A stretch of DNA of 64,000 bases from Candidatus Altimarinota bacterium. Its GTDB lineage: Bacteria; Patescibacteriota; Gracilibacteria; BD1-5; UBA6164. The position numbers were made by a program, and so were the translations under genes. This document shows, piece by piece, positions 11,172-21,015 of the stretch. The stretch's first letter is position 1; the number at the start of each line of letters is the position of its first letter. The stretch spans positions 845,539 through 909,538 of the forward strand of contig JAQTWV010000001.1 of NCBI GenBank assembly GCA_028689115.1, read 5' to 3'. A model generated the notes under the pieces. The model was not told the DNA's origin and ran no database searches. It saw only the letters and a program-made list of their open reading frames with translations.

Positions 11172-11678
11172 ATGAAAACTATAATCCTTGTTCGTCATGC
11201 AAAATCTGGTTTCAAAAATACTGACATGATAGATTTTGATAGACCACTTAGCGAAAAATGAAATAATGAAGTTATTTTTATGCAAAAACTACTTAAAAAA
11301 CTAGATATAAAATCTGATATTATTTTTTGTAGTGATGCAAAAAGAACAAGAGAAACTCTAGAAGGTCTTTGGGAACAATTAGACTGTGAAAACGAAAAAA
11401 TAATTTATGACAAAGCAATATATGATAATCATATGGATGAAAGCTTAGATTATTATTTAAATTTATTCACAAAAATAGATATGGAAAAAGATGTTGCTAT
11501 CATAGTATGACACAACCCTTTTATAACTAGATTACTTAGATTTTTTACAAAAAATGAAAATCTAGGTATGGATACGCTTGGTTTTTGAATAATTGATTTC
11601 AAAACTGAAAATTGGAAAGATGTAGAAGCAATGAGATGAGAGTTAAATTTTTTTATAAATCCAACAAAAAAATCTTAG
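11172..11678 (+). CDS. phosphohistidine phosphatase SixA-like (histidine phosphatase superfamily)
   Basis: A 168-residue protein. The catalytic RHG-type motif is near the start (ILVRHAKSG, His9) with PLSEKG around residue 30. CSDAKRTRET around residue 57 gives the conserved phosphate-binding Arg. The second catalytic His is in VGHNPFITRLL around residue 115. The SixA family removes phosphate from phosphohistidine. The glycine of VGHNP is TGA. It is transcribed divergently from the YbaK gene and shares a bidirectional terminator with the converging methyltransferase. Confidence 0.87.
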
Positions 11679-11698
11679 GAAATTCCTAAGATTTTTTT
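11666..11698. terminator. bidirectional terminator
   Basis: An inverted repeat AATCTTAGGAA/TTCCTAAGATT with flanking A and T tracts. The stop codons of both converging genes lie inside it. Confidence 0.8.
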
Positions 11699-12420
11699 CA
11701 TATAAAATAAACTCTTTCACTCTCTGCAAATACTTTTCCATAATGATAATCTACTTTTTCAAGTAATTCAAATCAAGTTTCTTTTAATTCTTTTTCTATT
11801 TTTGAAATAGGAAAAGAATTTTCTTTTACTACTTCTGTTATAAGTTCAAAATCACTTCATTCTTTATGACTAAATATCTTTATAAGCCACTCAAAATAAC
11901 CTGTTTTTTTAAACATTTCTAGACAAACTACATCATCTCAAAAAGTATAAAATTGTGCAAAATCACGAGTTATACTTTCAAATTCAAAAAGTGTATTTAT
12001 ATCAAAAATCAAAATTCAATCCTTTTTTAAATGTTTGTAAGCCATAGAAAAAAACTTTTTCCATTCTTCCCAAGTCAAAAGATGACAAATAGAATTATAA
12101 TTACAAAGCACAACATCAAAAGTTTTATCTAAATCAAAATCTGTCATATCTGCTAAAACTAAATCATTTTTGCTTAGATTTTTTTTAGCTTTTTCAAGCA
12201 TTTTTTCATTTATATCCAAACCAGTTACATCATAACCAAGTTTTACAAACTCTTTTGCTACTGTTCAAGTACCGCAAGCCAACTCCAAAATAGACTTTGC
12301 TTCAGGATTATATTCCATAATACAATCCTCATGCAAAAAAGCTACTTCATCTTCCAAAGGTGAATTTATTCATCTAACTACTTCTTCGTAGTAGTCTAAA
12401 AATTTATCGTATGTTTTCAT
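11686..12420 (-). CDS. class I SAM-dependent methyltransferase
   Basis: A 244-residue Rossmann methyltransferase of the Methyltransf_25/11 type. Motif I is ILELACGTGTVAKEF (residues ~40-54), followed by the acidic LDINEKMLEKAKKNL, LADMTDF and FDVVLCNYNSICHL. The C-terminal half has GILIFDINTLFEFE, typical of small-molecule or tRNA-modifying members. The substrate is not evident. It is 5 nt downstream of the HD-domain gene and probably co-transcribed with it. It terminates inside the shared hairpin. Confidence 0.85.
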
Positions 12421-12425
12421 ATTTT

Positions 12426-13565
12426 TTATTTAGTTAAATGTACATCATCTATTTTTTCATCAAAGCTATCAATTACATTTTTTAACATATAATCAATACT
12501 TTTTAATTCTATTTTATTTACTCTTTTTTTAATATTTCTATATATTTCGCTATAGTTTTTTCAACCATAATTTCTCTCTACTTTTGCTTCAAGTAAAGCT
12601 GAAAATATATCAGCATATTTAGCCATTTTTCAAAGTTCTCATTCAAAAGGTTTAAGCATATATGATGAAACTTTTTTCTTGTATTCGCTATCAACGTAAG
12701 AAAAAATATAATCATCCATCATCTTTATTTCCACTTGTTCTAAAACTTCTTCAAATCAATCAACTGATTTTTTAGTTGGTGTTATTATATCTCAAGTTAT
12801 AGCTTCTGGTATGTCATGATAAATAGATTTTAGCATCAATTCATCAATATCTAAATTTGCTCAAAAATCATTTTCAAGTTTTCATAGAACATATGAAATA
12901 AACGTTATAATAACTAAATGTGACATAACTGAAACTGGAAAAATTCTAGTTTGTCAGCTCCATCTCATAGAGTGATTTAACCTCCTTATGTGTGATAAAT
13001 ATTTTTTATAATTTTCATTTGTTAACAATATATCTAAACTTTTTAACTCACTTCTTTTTGTATACAAAAAACTATTTATTTGATCAAGTGGAACTTCGTA
13101 AATATCACTGTAAATCTTATGATTTACTAAACATTCATTTAATCAAGCATATTTTTTTGCTACACTTATTATTAGTAATTCTAATTTTTTATTATCATCA
13201 TTTATAGTATCAAAAATATCTTTTTTTATTGATTCAGGAGCGTCCATTAACAAAATAAATTTATAACCTTGTTCTTCTATTTTTGAAAATATTTCACTAT
13301 CAATTTGTCTGATATACTCTCTAGTTCCAGAATTTATATCTGATATAAGTAAGTAAGAAAATGAGTTAAAAATAATCCTTTTAATAAGGAATTCCCTATC
13401 TACTTTTTTGCCATTTTTTTCTTCTAAATAAGCTAAAAATAAAGCAATATGAATAACATATCAAACATTATCTAAATGACTCACATCCTCTATACGTGGA
13501 AAATTATTCCATCTTTTCATAGTTACTCATCTAGTAAGCATCAATTTCAAAATAAATCCTATCAT
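12426..13565 (-). CDS. HD-domain hydrolase (YfbR-like) with a second HD-like half
   Basis: A 379-residue protein. The C-terminal half carries the metal-dependent phosphohydrolase signature of the YfbR/HD_3 family: VSVMSHLVIITF, then LKSIYHDIPEAITGDIITPT around residues 250-270, with the HD pair and downstream E and D. The N-terminal half (RIEDVSHLDNVGYVIHIALF) looks like a degenerate copy of the HD entry helix. YfbR-type enzymes are 5'-deoxynucleotidases, usually ~200 residues, so this one is about twice as long. The start at 13565 keeps the LKLMLTRGVTMKRW segment. An internal ATG at 13520 is possible. Confidence 0.72.
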
Positions 13566-13624
13566 AAATCTTGTATTTAAAATATATCTGTACAAATAAT
13601 ATAGTTAATTTAGTTTAAATCAAC

Positions 13625-13650
13625 AAAAAAGAGACTTTTAGTCTCTTTTT
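13625..13650. terminator. terminator at the end of the RluA-family gene
   Basis: A stem AAAAAAGAGACT with a TTT loop. The stop of the pseudouridine synthase lies inside it. Confidence 0.7.
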
Positions 13651-14660
13651 ATCTTTTCTAAAAATTCTATTAAATCATCTTTTAACCTAGCTTCAAGTTC
13701 CATAGTTTTGTTTCTTCCATAATGAAAAAACTCTATTTTCCAAGCATGAAGCGCTTGTCTAAACAATCAGTAATTATTTCTTAAAAAACTATTTACTTTT
13801 TTATCACCATAAGCCTTATCTCAAACAATTGGATTTCAAATACTTGCCATATGAACTCTTATTTGATGCATTCTACCAGTTTCAATTTGTACTTCTATTT
13901 CTGAAAGAATTAAAACTCATTCCTTAGTTTGCATTATATGTTCTTTCAAAAGTTTATAATGTGTAACTGCAGATTGTCCATCATCACTTACTTGAACTTT
14001 ATTTTCATCTTTTGCATTTTCTATTCTCAAAAGATTTGCTTTAATAGTTCATTTCTTTTTTCATAATTTTCAAACAACAATAGCAAAATATGTTTTTTTT
14101 ATTTTTTTATGATCCTTAAAATCAGCAACTAGTCTAACAAGCATTTCTTTTTTCTTTGCAATCATAAGAATTCCACTTGTGTCTCTATCAATCCTATGCG
14201 CTAAACTTGGCTTGAAAGTAAGACTATTTAATTTATCTCACAAATAATCATGAACTTGAGCAATTATATTACTTTCTGTTGTTTTATGATCTCAAGGATG
14301 AACATTTATTCAAGAATTTTTGTTCAAAACAAGTAAATCTGCATCTTCAAAAACTATATCTTTTTTGTTAAGTTTTTCTCAATTAGAAATTGTATTTGTT
14401 TCGACTTCTTCCTTAATATTTTTAGCTAAAATATCAAATTCCTCATCACTTAAAAATATTTTTATTTCATCTCAAACTTGGATTTTATATTCATTATCTC
14501 TTTTTTTGAATTTACCTTCACTTCATTCAAATTTTACTTTTATCTTATCTTTTCTATTCAATTTATAAATCAAACTTATACTAGCGCTTGGAAAAAGTTT
14601 TTTCAAAAATTTATCAAGTCTACCATTTGCATCATTCTCTTCTATTGTAAATATTTTCAT
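13638..14660 (-). CDS. RluA-family 23S rRNA pseudouridine synthase
   Basis: A 340-residue enzyme of the RluC/RluD type. An N-terminal S4 RNA-binding domain covers residues ~10-75 (NGRLDKFLKKLFPSASIS). The catalytic domain has the signature HRIDRDTSGILMIAK around residue 170, where the Asp of RxDRxTSG is the nucleophile. It also has ETGRMHQIRVHMASIG around residue 270. It isomerises specific uridines in 23S rRNA; which ones cannot be told. Codon use mixes TGA and GGT/GGA for Gly. Transcribed alone. Confidence 0.92.
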
Positions 14661-14734
14661 TTTTAGTTTTTTATAATTAAGAAAAATGAATATATCGAAA
14701 TAATTTTTATGAAAAAATATAAAATTTTAATGTG

Positions 14735-14750
14735 CTGTATAAAAATACAG
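14735..14750. other. small hairpin in the 140-bp gap upstream of the RluA gene
   Basis: CTGTAT-AAAA-ATACAG lies past the end of the pilin-like gene on the minus strand. A second TACAGTGAA copy occurs at the gene end (14811). It may act as a weak terminator; nothing else is visible in the gap. Confidence 0.3.
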
Positions 14751-14800
14751 TGAATGAATTTTTTATTTTTGAGTGAAAATTACAATGATATTTTCATTTT

Positions 14801-15682
14801 TTATTGAAATACAGTGAAGTCAAATGCTTCAGAAACAGTTTCTTGCGGTACTTTTATTTGCATTTTTTTAACAAATCAATTTGATTTTCATTCTGATTCT
14901 ATTACTGAATATTGAAGTGGAATATTATTTGCTCAATTATTCATTTTCCACTCTAAATAAGGAATAATTCATCAAGTTGTAGCAAACTCTAAAGGATTAA
15001 TTATAGATATTTTTAAAACACACTTTACAGTATTACAATTATTTGAGGAAAAAAATGCTGGAAATGTATCAATAGATCCATCACTAACCTTTTTTCAACT
15101 TAAAATATTAAAATTTTGAACTCAAGCATTTACATTATTAGCTGTAAATAAATTAGCTGTTGTAGCATTTAATGCATCATCTGGCGCTACTAATTGCCAA
15201 TTTATCATTGGAGTTGTTGTTCATGATAAAGTTTGTAAGTACAGTCAATCTCTATTAAAATCTGGAACTCTAAAATCTATACTTAAAGTATTTACATTTG
15301 TAACAAATCACAATCATATGATTAATTGTATAGGATTTGAAATACCTATTGTGTTCCAATCTTTATCAAAAGGACTATTTCATTTTCAAACAGGTGGTAA
15401 AAAAGTTCAAGATGAAAAAGTATTAAATTTATAATCATAATCTGTAACATATGATTTAGTATATTCATCTCTTAACTGCGAATCAGTTCTTTTTGAAAAA
15501 AAGTATAATCCTTCTTCAATTCAATTATTAGCCATATAATATGACATAGTAGAATTTTCAATTCATTTAACATCTTTTGAAAAAGGTACTATAAATTCTA
15601 AAATAGTATAAGCAAGTAAACTTGAAATTAAAACAAGTCACATAGCAACTAATAAACTAAACGCTTTTTTATTTTTTTTCAT
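14801..15682 (-). CDS. type IV pilin-like protein, atypical N-terminus
   Basis: A 293-residue protein. A short basic leader MKKNKKA is followed by the hydrophobic helix FSLLVAMGLVLISSLLAYT, typical of prepilin-like proteins. The residue before the presumed cleavage site is Ala rather than Gly, and the usual Glu at position +5 is missing. That pattern fits PilX/GspK-like minor or tip pseudopilins. The rest is Ser/Thr/Asn-rich beta-type sequence with two cysteines (NNCNTVKC) near residue 225. It lies 5 nt after the larger pilin gene and is likely assembled with it. Confidence 0.72.
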
Positions 15683-15687
15683 AAAAA

Positions 15688-16851
15688 TTATTTACTATAT
15701 ATATCAGTTAAATTAATTGTTGAATTAAAATTTATTTCTCTACCCTCATTTTTTAATTTTTTTCTAGTTTCCCAAGATGGTTTAATTTTTAGATTAACAA
15801 TAACATATGGAGAAATATTAGTAGATGGATTAGGATTTTTCCAAAAATATTTTGAATCTACATTTGGATATGGATATACTCTAAACTCTGTTACATTTAT
15901 TCCTGTTGGAAAAATTGGCTTCCAATAACTATTACCATCAGAACCAGCAACAACTGAAGTTGTTTCATCAACATTTGTCATTCATGTAAATTGCTTATCA
16001 ATAAGCCAAGTATCTATTAATCAGTCATTTTGTGTAGAATCAACTGAAGTAGCAATATGATCCATTCACCAATCAACACCTTCTAATTTTAAGAATTCTA
16101 CTGTTCATATACATCAACTTCAAGTAATTACATTTGATGCATTGATACTACAAGTTGACGCTGTTGGTTTATTAGGATCAACATTAACATTCCATCTGAT
16201 TAATGTTCTTGTTTTTTTATCTCAACTTATAAGATATAATTCTTTAATATCAGTTCAAGAAGTAAAAGCATTTGGACCATCTCATAAAAATTCATCATCA
16301 TCGTCTCAAATTACCTTTAAATCTGAATCTTCATCTCAAAGATCAGCATCAAAATTACTATTGTAATCTATAAATTGATAAGAATATTCTCAATATCTTT
16401 GTTGAACTCAAGAATAATTATTCACATCTAGATCAGGATTTCAATCATTATCATTAAATGAAGTTACACAACCTGATGTTCACATTTTAGTTCAATTATT
16501 ACTTCTACAATAATAATAACTATTTCAATAAGTTGTAGTTCAAAAAATTCATCATCATCAAAAATTTCAAAATCAACTTGATATATTATAATGTCAACTT
16601 CAAAAAGTAGTTCATAATACATTTCTATTGAAATATTCTTCATAATCAATAGTTCCTCATTCTTTAATTATTTGAAATAACTTTTCACTAAAATAAAAAC
16701 TATCTTTTTGCATATTAGTTTTTTCAATTAGATTGATTTTTCAAATTCCTATTTTTGCAAATGCATCAAATCAAGAAATAACAACTATTGAAACTATAAG
16801 TATTCAAATCATTATTTCAACTAATGTAAATGCTTTATTTTTTAAAATCAT
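15688..16851 (-). CDS. type IV pilin/pseudopilin-like protein
   Basis: A 387-residue protein with a classic class III prepilin start: MILKNKA, then FTLVEIMIGILIVSIVVISG with Glu at +5. The cleavage residue is Ala instead of Gly, as in its neighbour. The mature part is Gly/Tyr/Ser/Trp-rich (including FGNFGGGGIFGTTTYG, encoded largely by TGA) with four cysteines around residues 115-130 and 225-235. It is much larger than standard major pilins, suggesting a minor pilin or an adhesive tip subunit. It is probably co-transcribed with the following pilin and with the small upstream ORF 1 nt away. The pilus motor genes are not in the window. Confidence 0.8.
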
Positions 16852-16852
16852 A

Positions 16853-17098
16853 TTATTTTTTAAATAAATAATTAATTAAATTTCATGGAAAACTCAACAA
16901 TTTATATAAACTTGGTTTTTTCCAAAAATACATTGGCCAATTTTTAAATATAAAATTTAAAAATATAAAAAAAATATTATTACCTGTTTTTTTTAACTTC
17001 AAAAAATTTAATATAGATCTAAAAAATGAAAGAAAAAAACTAATAATAAAAAAAATAATCTCTAAAAATGAATTTTTAATTTCTATTTTATTATTCAT
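16853..17098 (-). CDS. small hydrophobic protein upstream of the pilins
   Basis: An 81-residue ORF. A strongly hydrophobic N-terminal half (LEIIFFIISFFLSFFRSILNFL) is followed by FIFLNFIFKNWPMYFWKKPS. The last TGA is read as glycine, and the gene ends 1 nt before the pilin ATG. The close spacing suggests a pilin operon member. It is AT-rich and short, and I recognise no family, so it might be a chance ORF. Confidence 0.4.
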
Positions 17099-17200
17099 TA
17101 AACGTAAATAAATAACTAATTAATTAAATTTATTATAAAGTATTTGCAAAAATATCAAATATTATTAAAGTTTTTGTATTATTTTAAGTAATAAATAATT

Positions 17201-17773
17201 ATGAATAGAAAAATTAAAAACATTAAAAATAAAATTTTATCTAATTTTAAAAATCTAAAATTTAAATATTTAAACCTACCAATAAAAAATCAAATTGTTG
17301 TTTTTTCTAGTATATTATGAATAATTAGCCTATTTATACCTTGGATTATTGACAATGACAACAATATAAAATGGAATGCATTTAATACTATTTCTTGAAA
17401 TATTTGATACATATTACTAATAATTTTTTTAATACCGTTATTATTAATAATTTCAAGTTCATATAGAGAGAAAATAAAATTGTATACTGATATAAATTTT
17501 AATAATCATTATATAATCATAAATTCTTGAATAATAAGTATTTGTATAAGTATAATTTCTTTAAGTTTTGCAATATGATTATCTACTTTATGACAAAATA
17601 TTGCTTACTGAAATGGTCCAATTCTATCAATGACATCTTGAGTTTTAGTTTTTATTTCTGGATTTTTAATTAGAAAAGATTTCAAAAAATCATCATCAGA
17701 AATAATTTTAGAACAATTAAACCAAAACAGAGAAAAAATAAAAGAAAAAAATAATATGGAACTACCATTTTAA
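17201..17773 (+). CDS. four-helix membrane protein, unknown function
   Basis: A 190-residue protein. A basic N-terminus (MNRKIKNIKNKILSNF) is followed by four predicted membrane helices around residues 38-58, 65-90, 105-130 and 138-158, and a charged C-terminal coiled-coil tail. Membrane glycines are encoded by TGA. I recognise no family. It sits between the divergent pilin operon and the sigma-like regulator gene on the plus strand. A pilus-related role is possible only by proximity. Confidence 0.6.
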
Positions 17774-17843
17774 ATATTAAAAAAGTTTGACTTTTTAGTA
17801 AAATCAATTATATATTATATAAATTAACATTTAAATAATTTAG

Positions 17844-18893
17844 ATGAATAATGCAGTTTTAAATAATAAAATAATAGTAAAATCTTTTGAAGATATACTA
17901 AGATCGCTTTCTGATAAGGAAAGAAGAGTAATAGAAAAAAGAGTTGGTATAAACTCTGAAAAAGAAACCCTACAAAACATAGGTAATTCTTTTTCACCTG
18001 CAATTACCAGAGAAAGAGTTAGACAAATAGAAGACTCTTGAATTAAAAAAATAGGTAGAATAATAAAATCTACTCTATTAACTGACATTCAAACATCTGC
18101 TATGAATTTTATAAAATTACATGGTTGAGTTATTTCTAAAAATAGACTTATAAACAATGTAATAAAAGATCTAAATATAAATTGAGATGTTAATCAATCA
18201 GTTTTAGAAATGATTATTCAAAGTGATTATGAAATAAAAAAATCTAAACAAAAGCTTGGTTGTCAAATATATTTTCACCTACCAAGTATACAAAAAAATG
18301 ATATTGAAAATATATATAAAGAATGATTAAAAATATTAAAAAAGAAAAAAGATGTTGTATCAAAAAATGCTCTTTTTGAAAATATTTTAACAAATCTAAA
18401 TAAAAAAGTATCAATTCCATTTATTGATTCATGTTTAGAATTATTTGATGATATAGTATATTGAGAAGAAGACTTAGTTTGACTTACAAAATGGAAAATT
18501 CTTAATCCTAAAACACTTAAGGATAAAGCAATTTACGTAATGAAAAAAGAAAAAACTCCTATGCATTTTGTTGAAATTTCAAACAAGATTACACAAATGC
18601 TAGAAGAAAAAGTAAAAGTAAATACAATTCATAATGAGTTAATAAGAAATAATGAATTTGTACTTATTTGAAGATGAATATATGCACTTAAAGAATGGGG
18701 ATTTAATCCTGGAACAGTACTTGATGTTATTTCATCAATACTAGAAAAAAAATGAGAACCAATGAATACAGAAGATATAACAAAAGAAGTATTAAAAATA
18801 AGAAATGTAAAACAAACTACTATCTATATGAATTTACAAAATAAAAAAGCTATAGAAAGAGTAGGTAGAAATTATTACCAATTAAAAAAATAA
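17844..18893 (+). CDS. sigma-70 region 4 protein fused to HARE-HTH-like domains
   Basis: A 349-residue protein. Residues ~10-70 match sigma-70 region 4, with LRSLSDKERRVIEKRVG, ETLQNIGNSFSPAITRERVRQIEDSGIKKIG. There is no region 2, so it cannot melt promoters like a full sigma factor. The rest contains winged-helix segments. Residues ~225-280 (MHFVEISNKITQMLEEKVK, then TIHNELIRNNEFVLIGRGIY and ALKEWGF) match the HARE-HTH domain also found in RNA polymerase delta. A second related segment is at the C-terminus (MNTEDITKEVLKIRNVKQTT). It is probably a transcription factor that contacts RNA polymerase or DNA. Confidence 0.8.
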
Positions 18894-18922
18894 AAAAGTC
18901 TCTCGCAAATAGAGACTTTTTT
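18892..18922 (+). terminator. terminator after the sigma-region-4/HARE gene
   Basis: A stem AAAAAAGTCTCT with a 7-nt loop, followed by a T tract. Confidence 0.8.
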
Positions 18923-18991
18923 ATTTTAAATCTTTACAAAAATTGTGTAATTTATAATATATATATAATAATAAAATTTAATTAAAAATTA

Positions 18992-19600
18992 ATGAAAATA
19001 TTTGTATTTGATACGGAGACAACTTGATTTATAAATAAAAAAGAAACAGACCTAGATAAACAACCCAAAATTATTCAATTTGCGTGAATTCTTTGAGAAA
19101 TAAAAGATGGTAAATTTATAGAAGAAAAAAGGATAAATATCCTAATAAATCCAAAAATGCCAATTCCCTATGCATCTAGTCAAGTTCACCATATATATGA
19201 TATAGATGTTAAAAATGCACCTATTATAGAAGATATAATTGATGAAATAATTTGAAACATAAATTGACCAGATATAATCATATGACACAATATAGAATAT
19301 GATGAAGATATGGTAAAACTAGAACTAAAAAGGTTAAGTGCAGAATATAAATACAAACCAAAACAAAAAATATGTACAATGAAACAAACAGTTGATTTTT
19401 GTAAGATAGAATGAAATTGAAATAGATTTAAATATCCTAAACTTTGAGAACTTCATAAGATATTGTTTTGAGAATACTTTATATGAGCTCATGATGCTAT
19501 GACAGATGTAGAAGCAACATTAAGATGTTTCGTTGAACTTGTTAACCAAAAAGTTATAAAAATAGAAGAAAAAAAAGATGAAGTAATGAGTCTTTTTTAA
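18992..19600 (+). CDS. DnaQ-family 3'-5' exonuclease (Pol III epsilon-like)
   Basis: A 202-residue DEDDh exonuclease. Motif ExoI is FVFDTETTGF (Asp7, Glu9). ExoII is in IIIGHNIEYDEDMVKLEL, with Asp around residue 107. ExoIII is GAHDAMTDVEATLRC, with His and Asp around residues 165-171. It likely serves as the proofreading subunit of the replicative polymerase or as a repair exonuclease. Glycines in ExoI and ExoII are TGA. The recA gene follows with its own promoter after one small ORF. Confidence 0.9.
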
Positions 19601-19624
19601 ATATTATTATTTAAATAAAAAAAT

Positions 19625-19855
19625 ATGTCTATAATTTCAGATTTAGTAAATATAGAAGAATTTGATAAAAAAGATAACTTCAAAGACGATAGATGAGAAG
19701 TTGCTTTTTATTGTAAAGATTGCAGAAAAATAGTGGAAACAGATAGGATAGATCCTAACTGATACAAATTTATTTGTAAGGTTTGTAAATGAAATAATAT
19801 AGTTATTTGAACGCACGAATGACTAAAAACAAATTACAAAATAAAAGAAAATTAA
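19625..19855 (+). CDS. small zinc-ribbon protein
   Basis: A 76-residue protein with two CxxC pairs: FYCKDCRK (residues ~28-31) and FICKVCKG (residues ~48-51). This is the pattern of a zinc ribbon that binds nucleic acid or protein. It starts 24 nt after the exonuclease gene and is probably co-transcribed with it. No specific family recognised. Confidence 0.7.
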
Positions 19856-19864
19856 TAAAAAGTT

Positions 19865-19893
19865 TTGACAAAAGTATATGTTTTATATATACT
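19865..19893 (+). promoter_or_regulatory. recA promoter
   Basis: TTGACA (19865-19870), 17-bp spacer, TATACT (19888-19893). This is one of the best sigma-70-type matches in the window. I see no LexA box, so SOS control is not evident. Confidence 0.75.
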
Positions 19894-19937
19894 CATTATA
19901 TACTATTTAGGTATACATATTATTTAACTCTATTATT

Positions 19938-20924
19938 ATGGACAAACAAGAAGCTTTAAACAATGCATTAGCAATGATAGAAAAACAATTTGGGAAATGA
20001 TCTATTATGAAACTATGAGATGAAGGAATGAAACAAAAAGTTGAAACATTTTCTTCATGATCACTTACTTTAGATATAGCTTTATGAGGTTGATATGCTA
20101 AATGAAGAATAGTTGAAATATATGGTCCTGAATCATCAGGTAAAACAACTCTTACTCTTCACGCTATTGCTGAAATACAAAAAGCAGGATGAGTTGCAGC
20201 ATTTATAGATGCTGAACATGCACTAGATCCAGAATACGCTAGAAAGATTTGAGTAGATACTGATAATTTACTTATTTCTCAACCAGATTATGGTGAACAA
20301 GCATTAGAAATAACTGAAAAATTAGTTAATTCATGAGCTGTTGATTTGATAGTTGTAGATTCTGTTGCTGCTCTTACTCCAAAAGCAGAAATAGAATGAG
20401 AAATGTGAGATTCACATATGTGACTACAAGCTAGACTTATGAGTCAAGCACTTAGAAAAATAACTTGAGCAATAAATAGAACAAATTGTACTGTTATATT
20501 TATCAATCAAATAAGAATGAAGATTTGAATAATGTTTGGTAGTCCTGAAACTACAACTTGAGGTAATGCTTTAAAATTTTATGCGTCTCAAAGATTAGAT
20601 ATAAGAAGAAAAGCTAAAATAGAAACTTGAGCTTGAATGGATAAAGAAGTAACAGGAAGTGAAACTGTAGTTAAAGTAATAAAAAATAAAATTGCTGCTC
20701 CATTTAAAGAAGCAAGTTTTGATGTAATGTACAATGAAGGTATTTCAAAAAATGGTGAAATCATTGATATAGGATCTCAAACTTGAGTAATTAAAAAAGC
20801 ATGAGCATTTTACTCTTACTGAGAAACTAAGCTATGACAATGAAAAGAAAATGCTAAAAATTTCTTAAAAGAAAATCCAGCACTTGCAGTTGAAATAGAA
20901 CAAGTTATAAAAAATAGTTTATAA
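19938..20924 (+). CDS. recA: recombinase RecA
   Basis: A 328-residue protein. Walker A is [10 protein letters not shown] (residues ~55-64). It has [13 protein letters not shown], the Walker B strand [20 protein letters not shown] and loop L2 with [20 protein letters not shown], then [10 protein letters not shown]. It is full-length apart from a short C-terminal tail. It forms filaments on single-stranded DNA for homologous recombination. About two dozen of its glycines are TGA, making it one of the densest users of the reassigned codon here. Single-gene transcript with its own promoter and terminator. Confidence 0.99.
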
Positions 20925-20949
20925 AAAAAGAGCCTACGGCTCTTTTTTT
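20923..20949 (+). terminator. recA terminator
   Basis: A stem AAAAAAAGAGCC with a TAC loop and a T7 tract. Confidence 0.85.
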
Positions 20950-21015
20950 CCTTGCCTTTTTCACATTTTTTCTTATATTTCAAATTAGAAAATTTTAATT
21001 ATTATAAAATACAAA

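Noticed and set aside
16464-16649. Standard-code minus-strand ORF within the pilin gene
   Set aside because: It lies in a different frame from the prepilin and reflects repetitive Tyr/Gly codons; the table-25 pilin frame spans the region.
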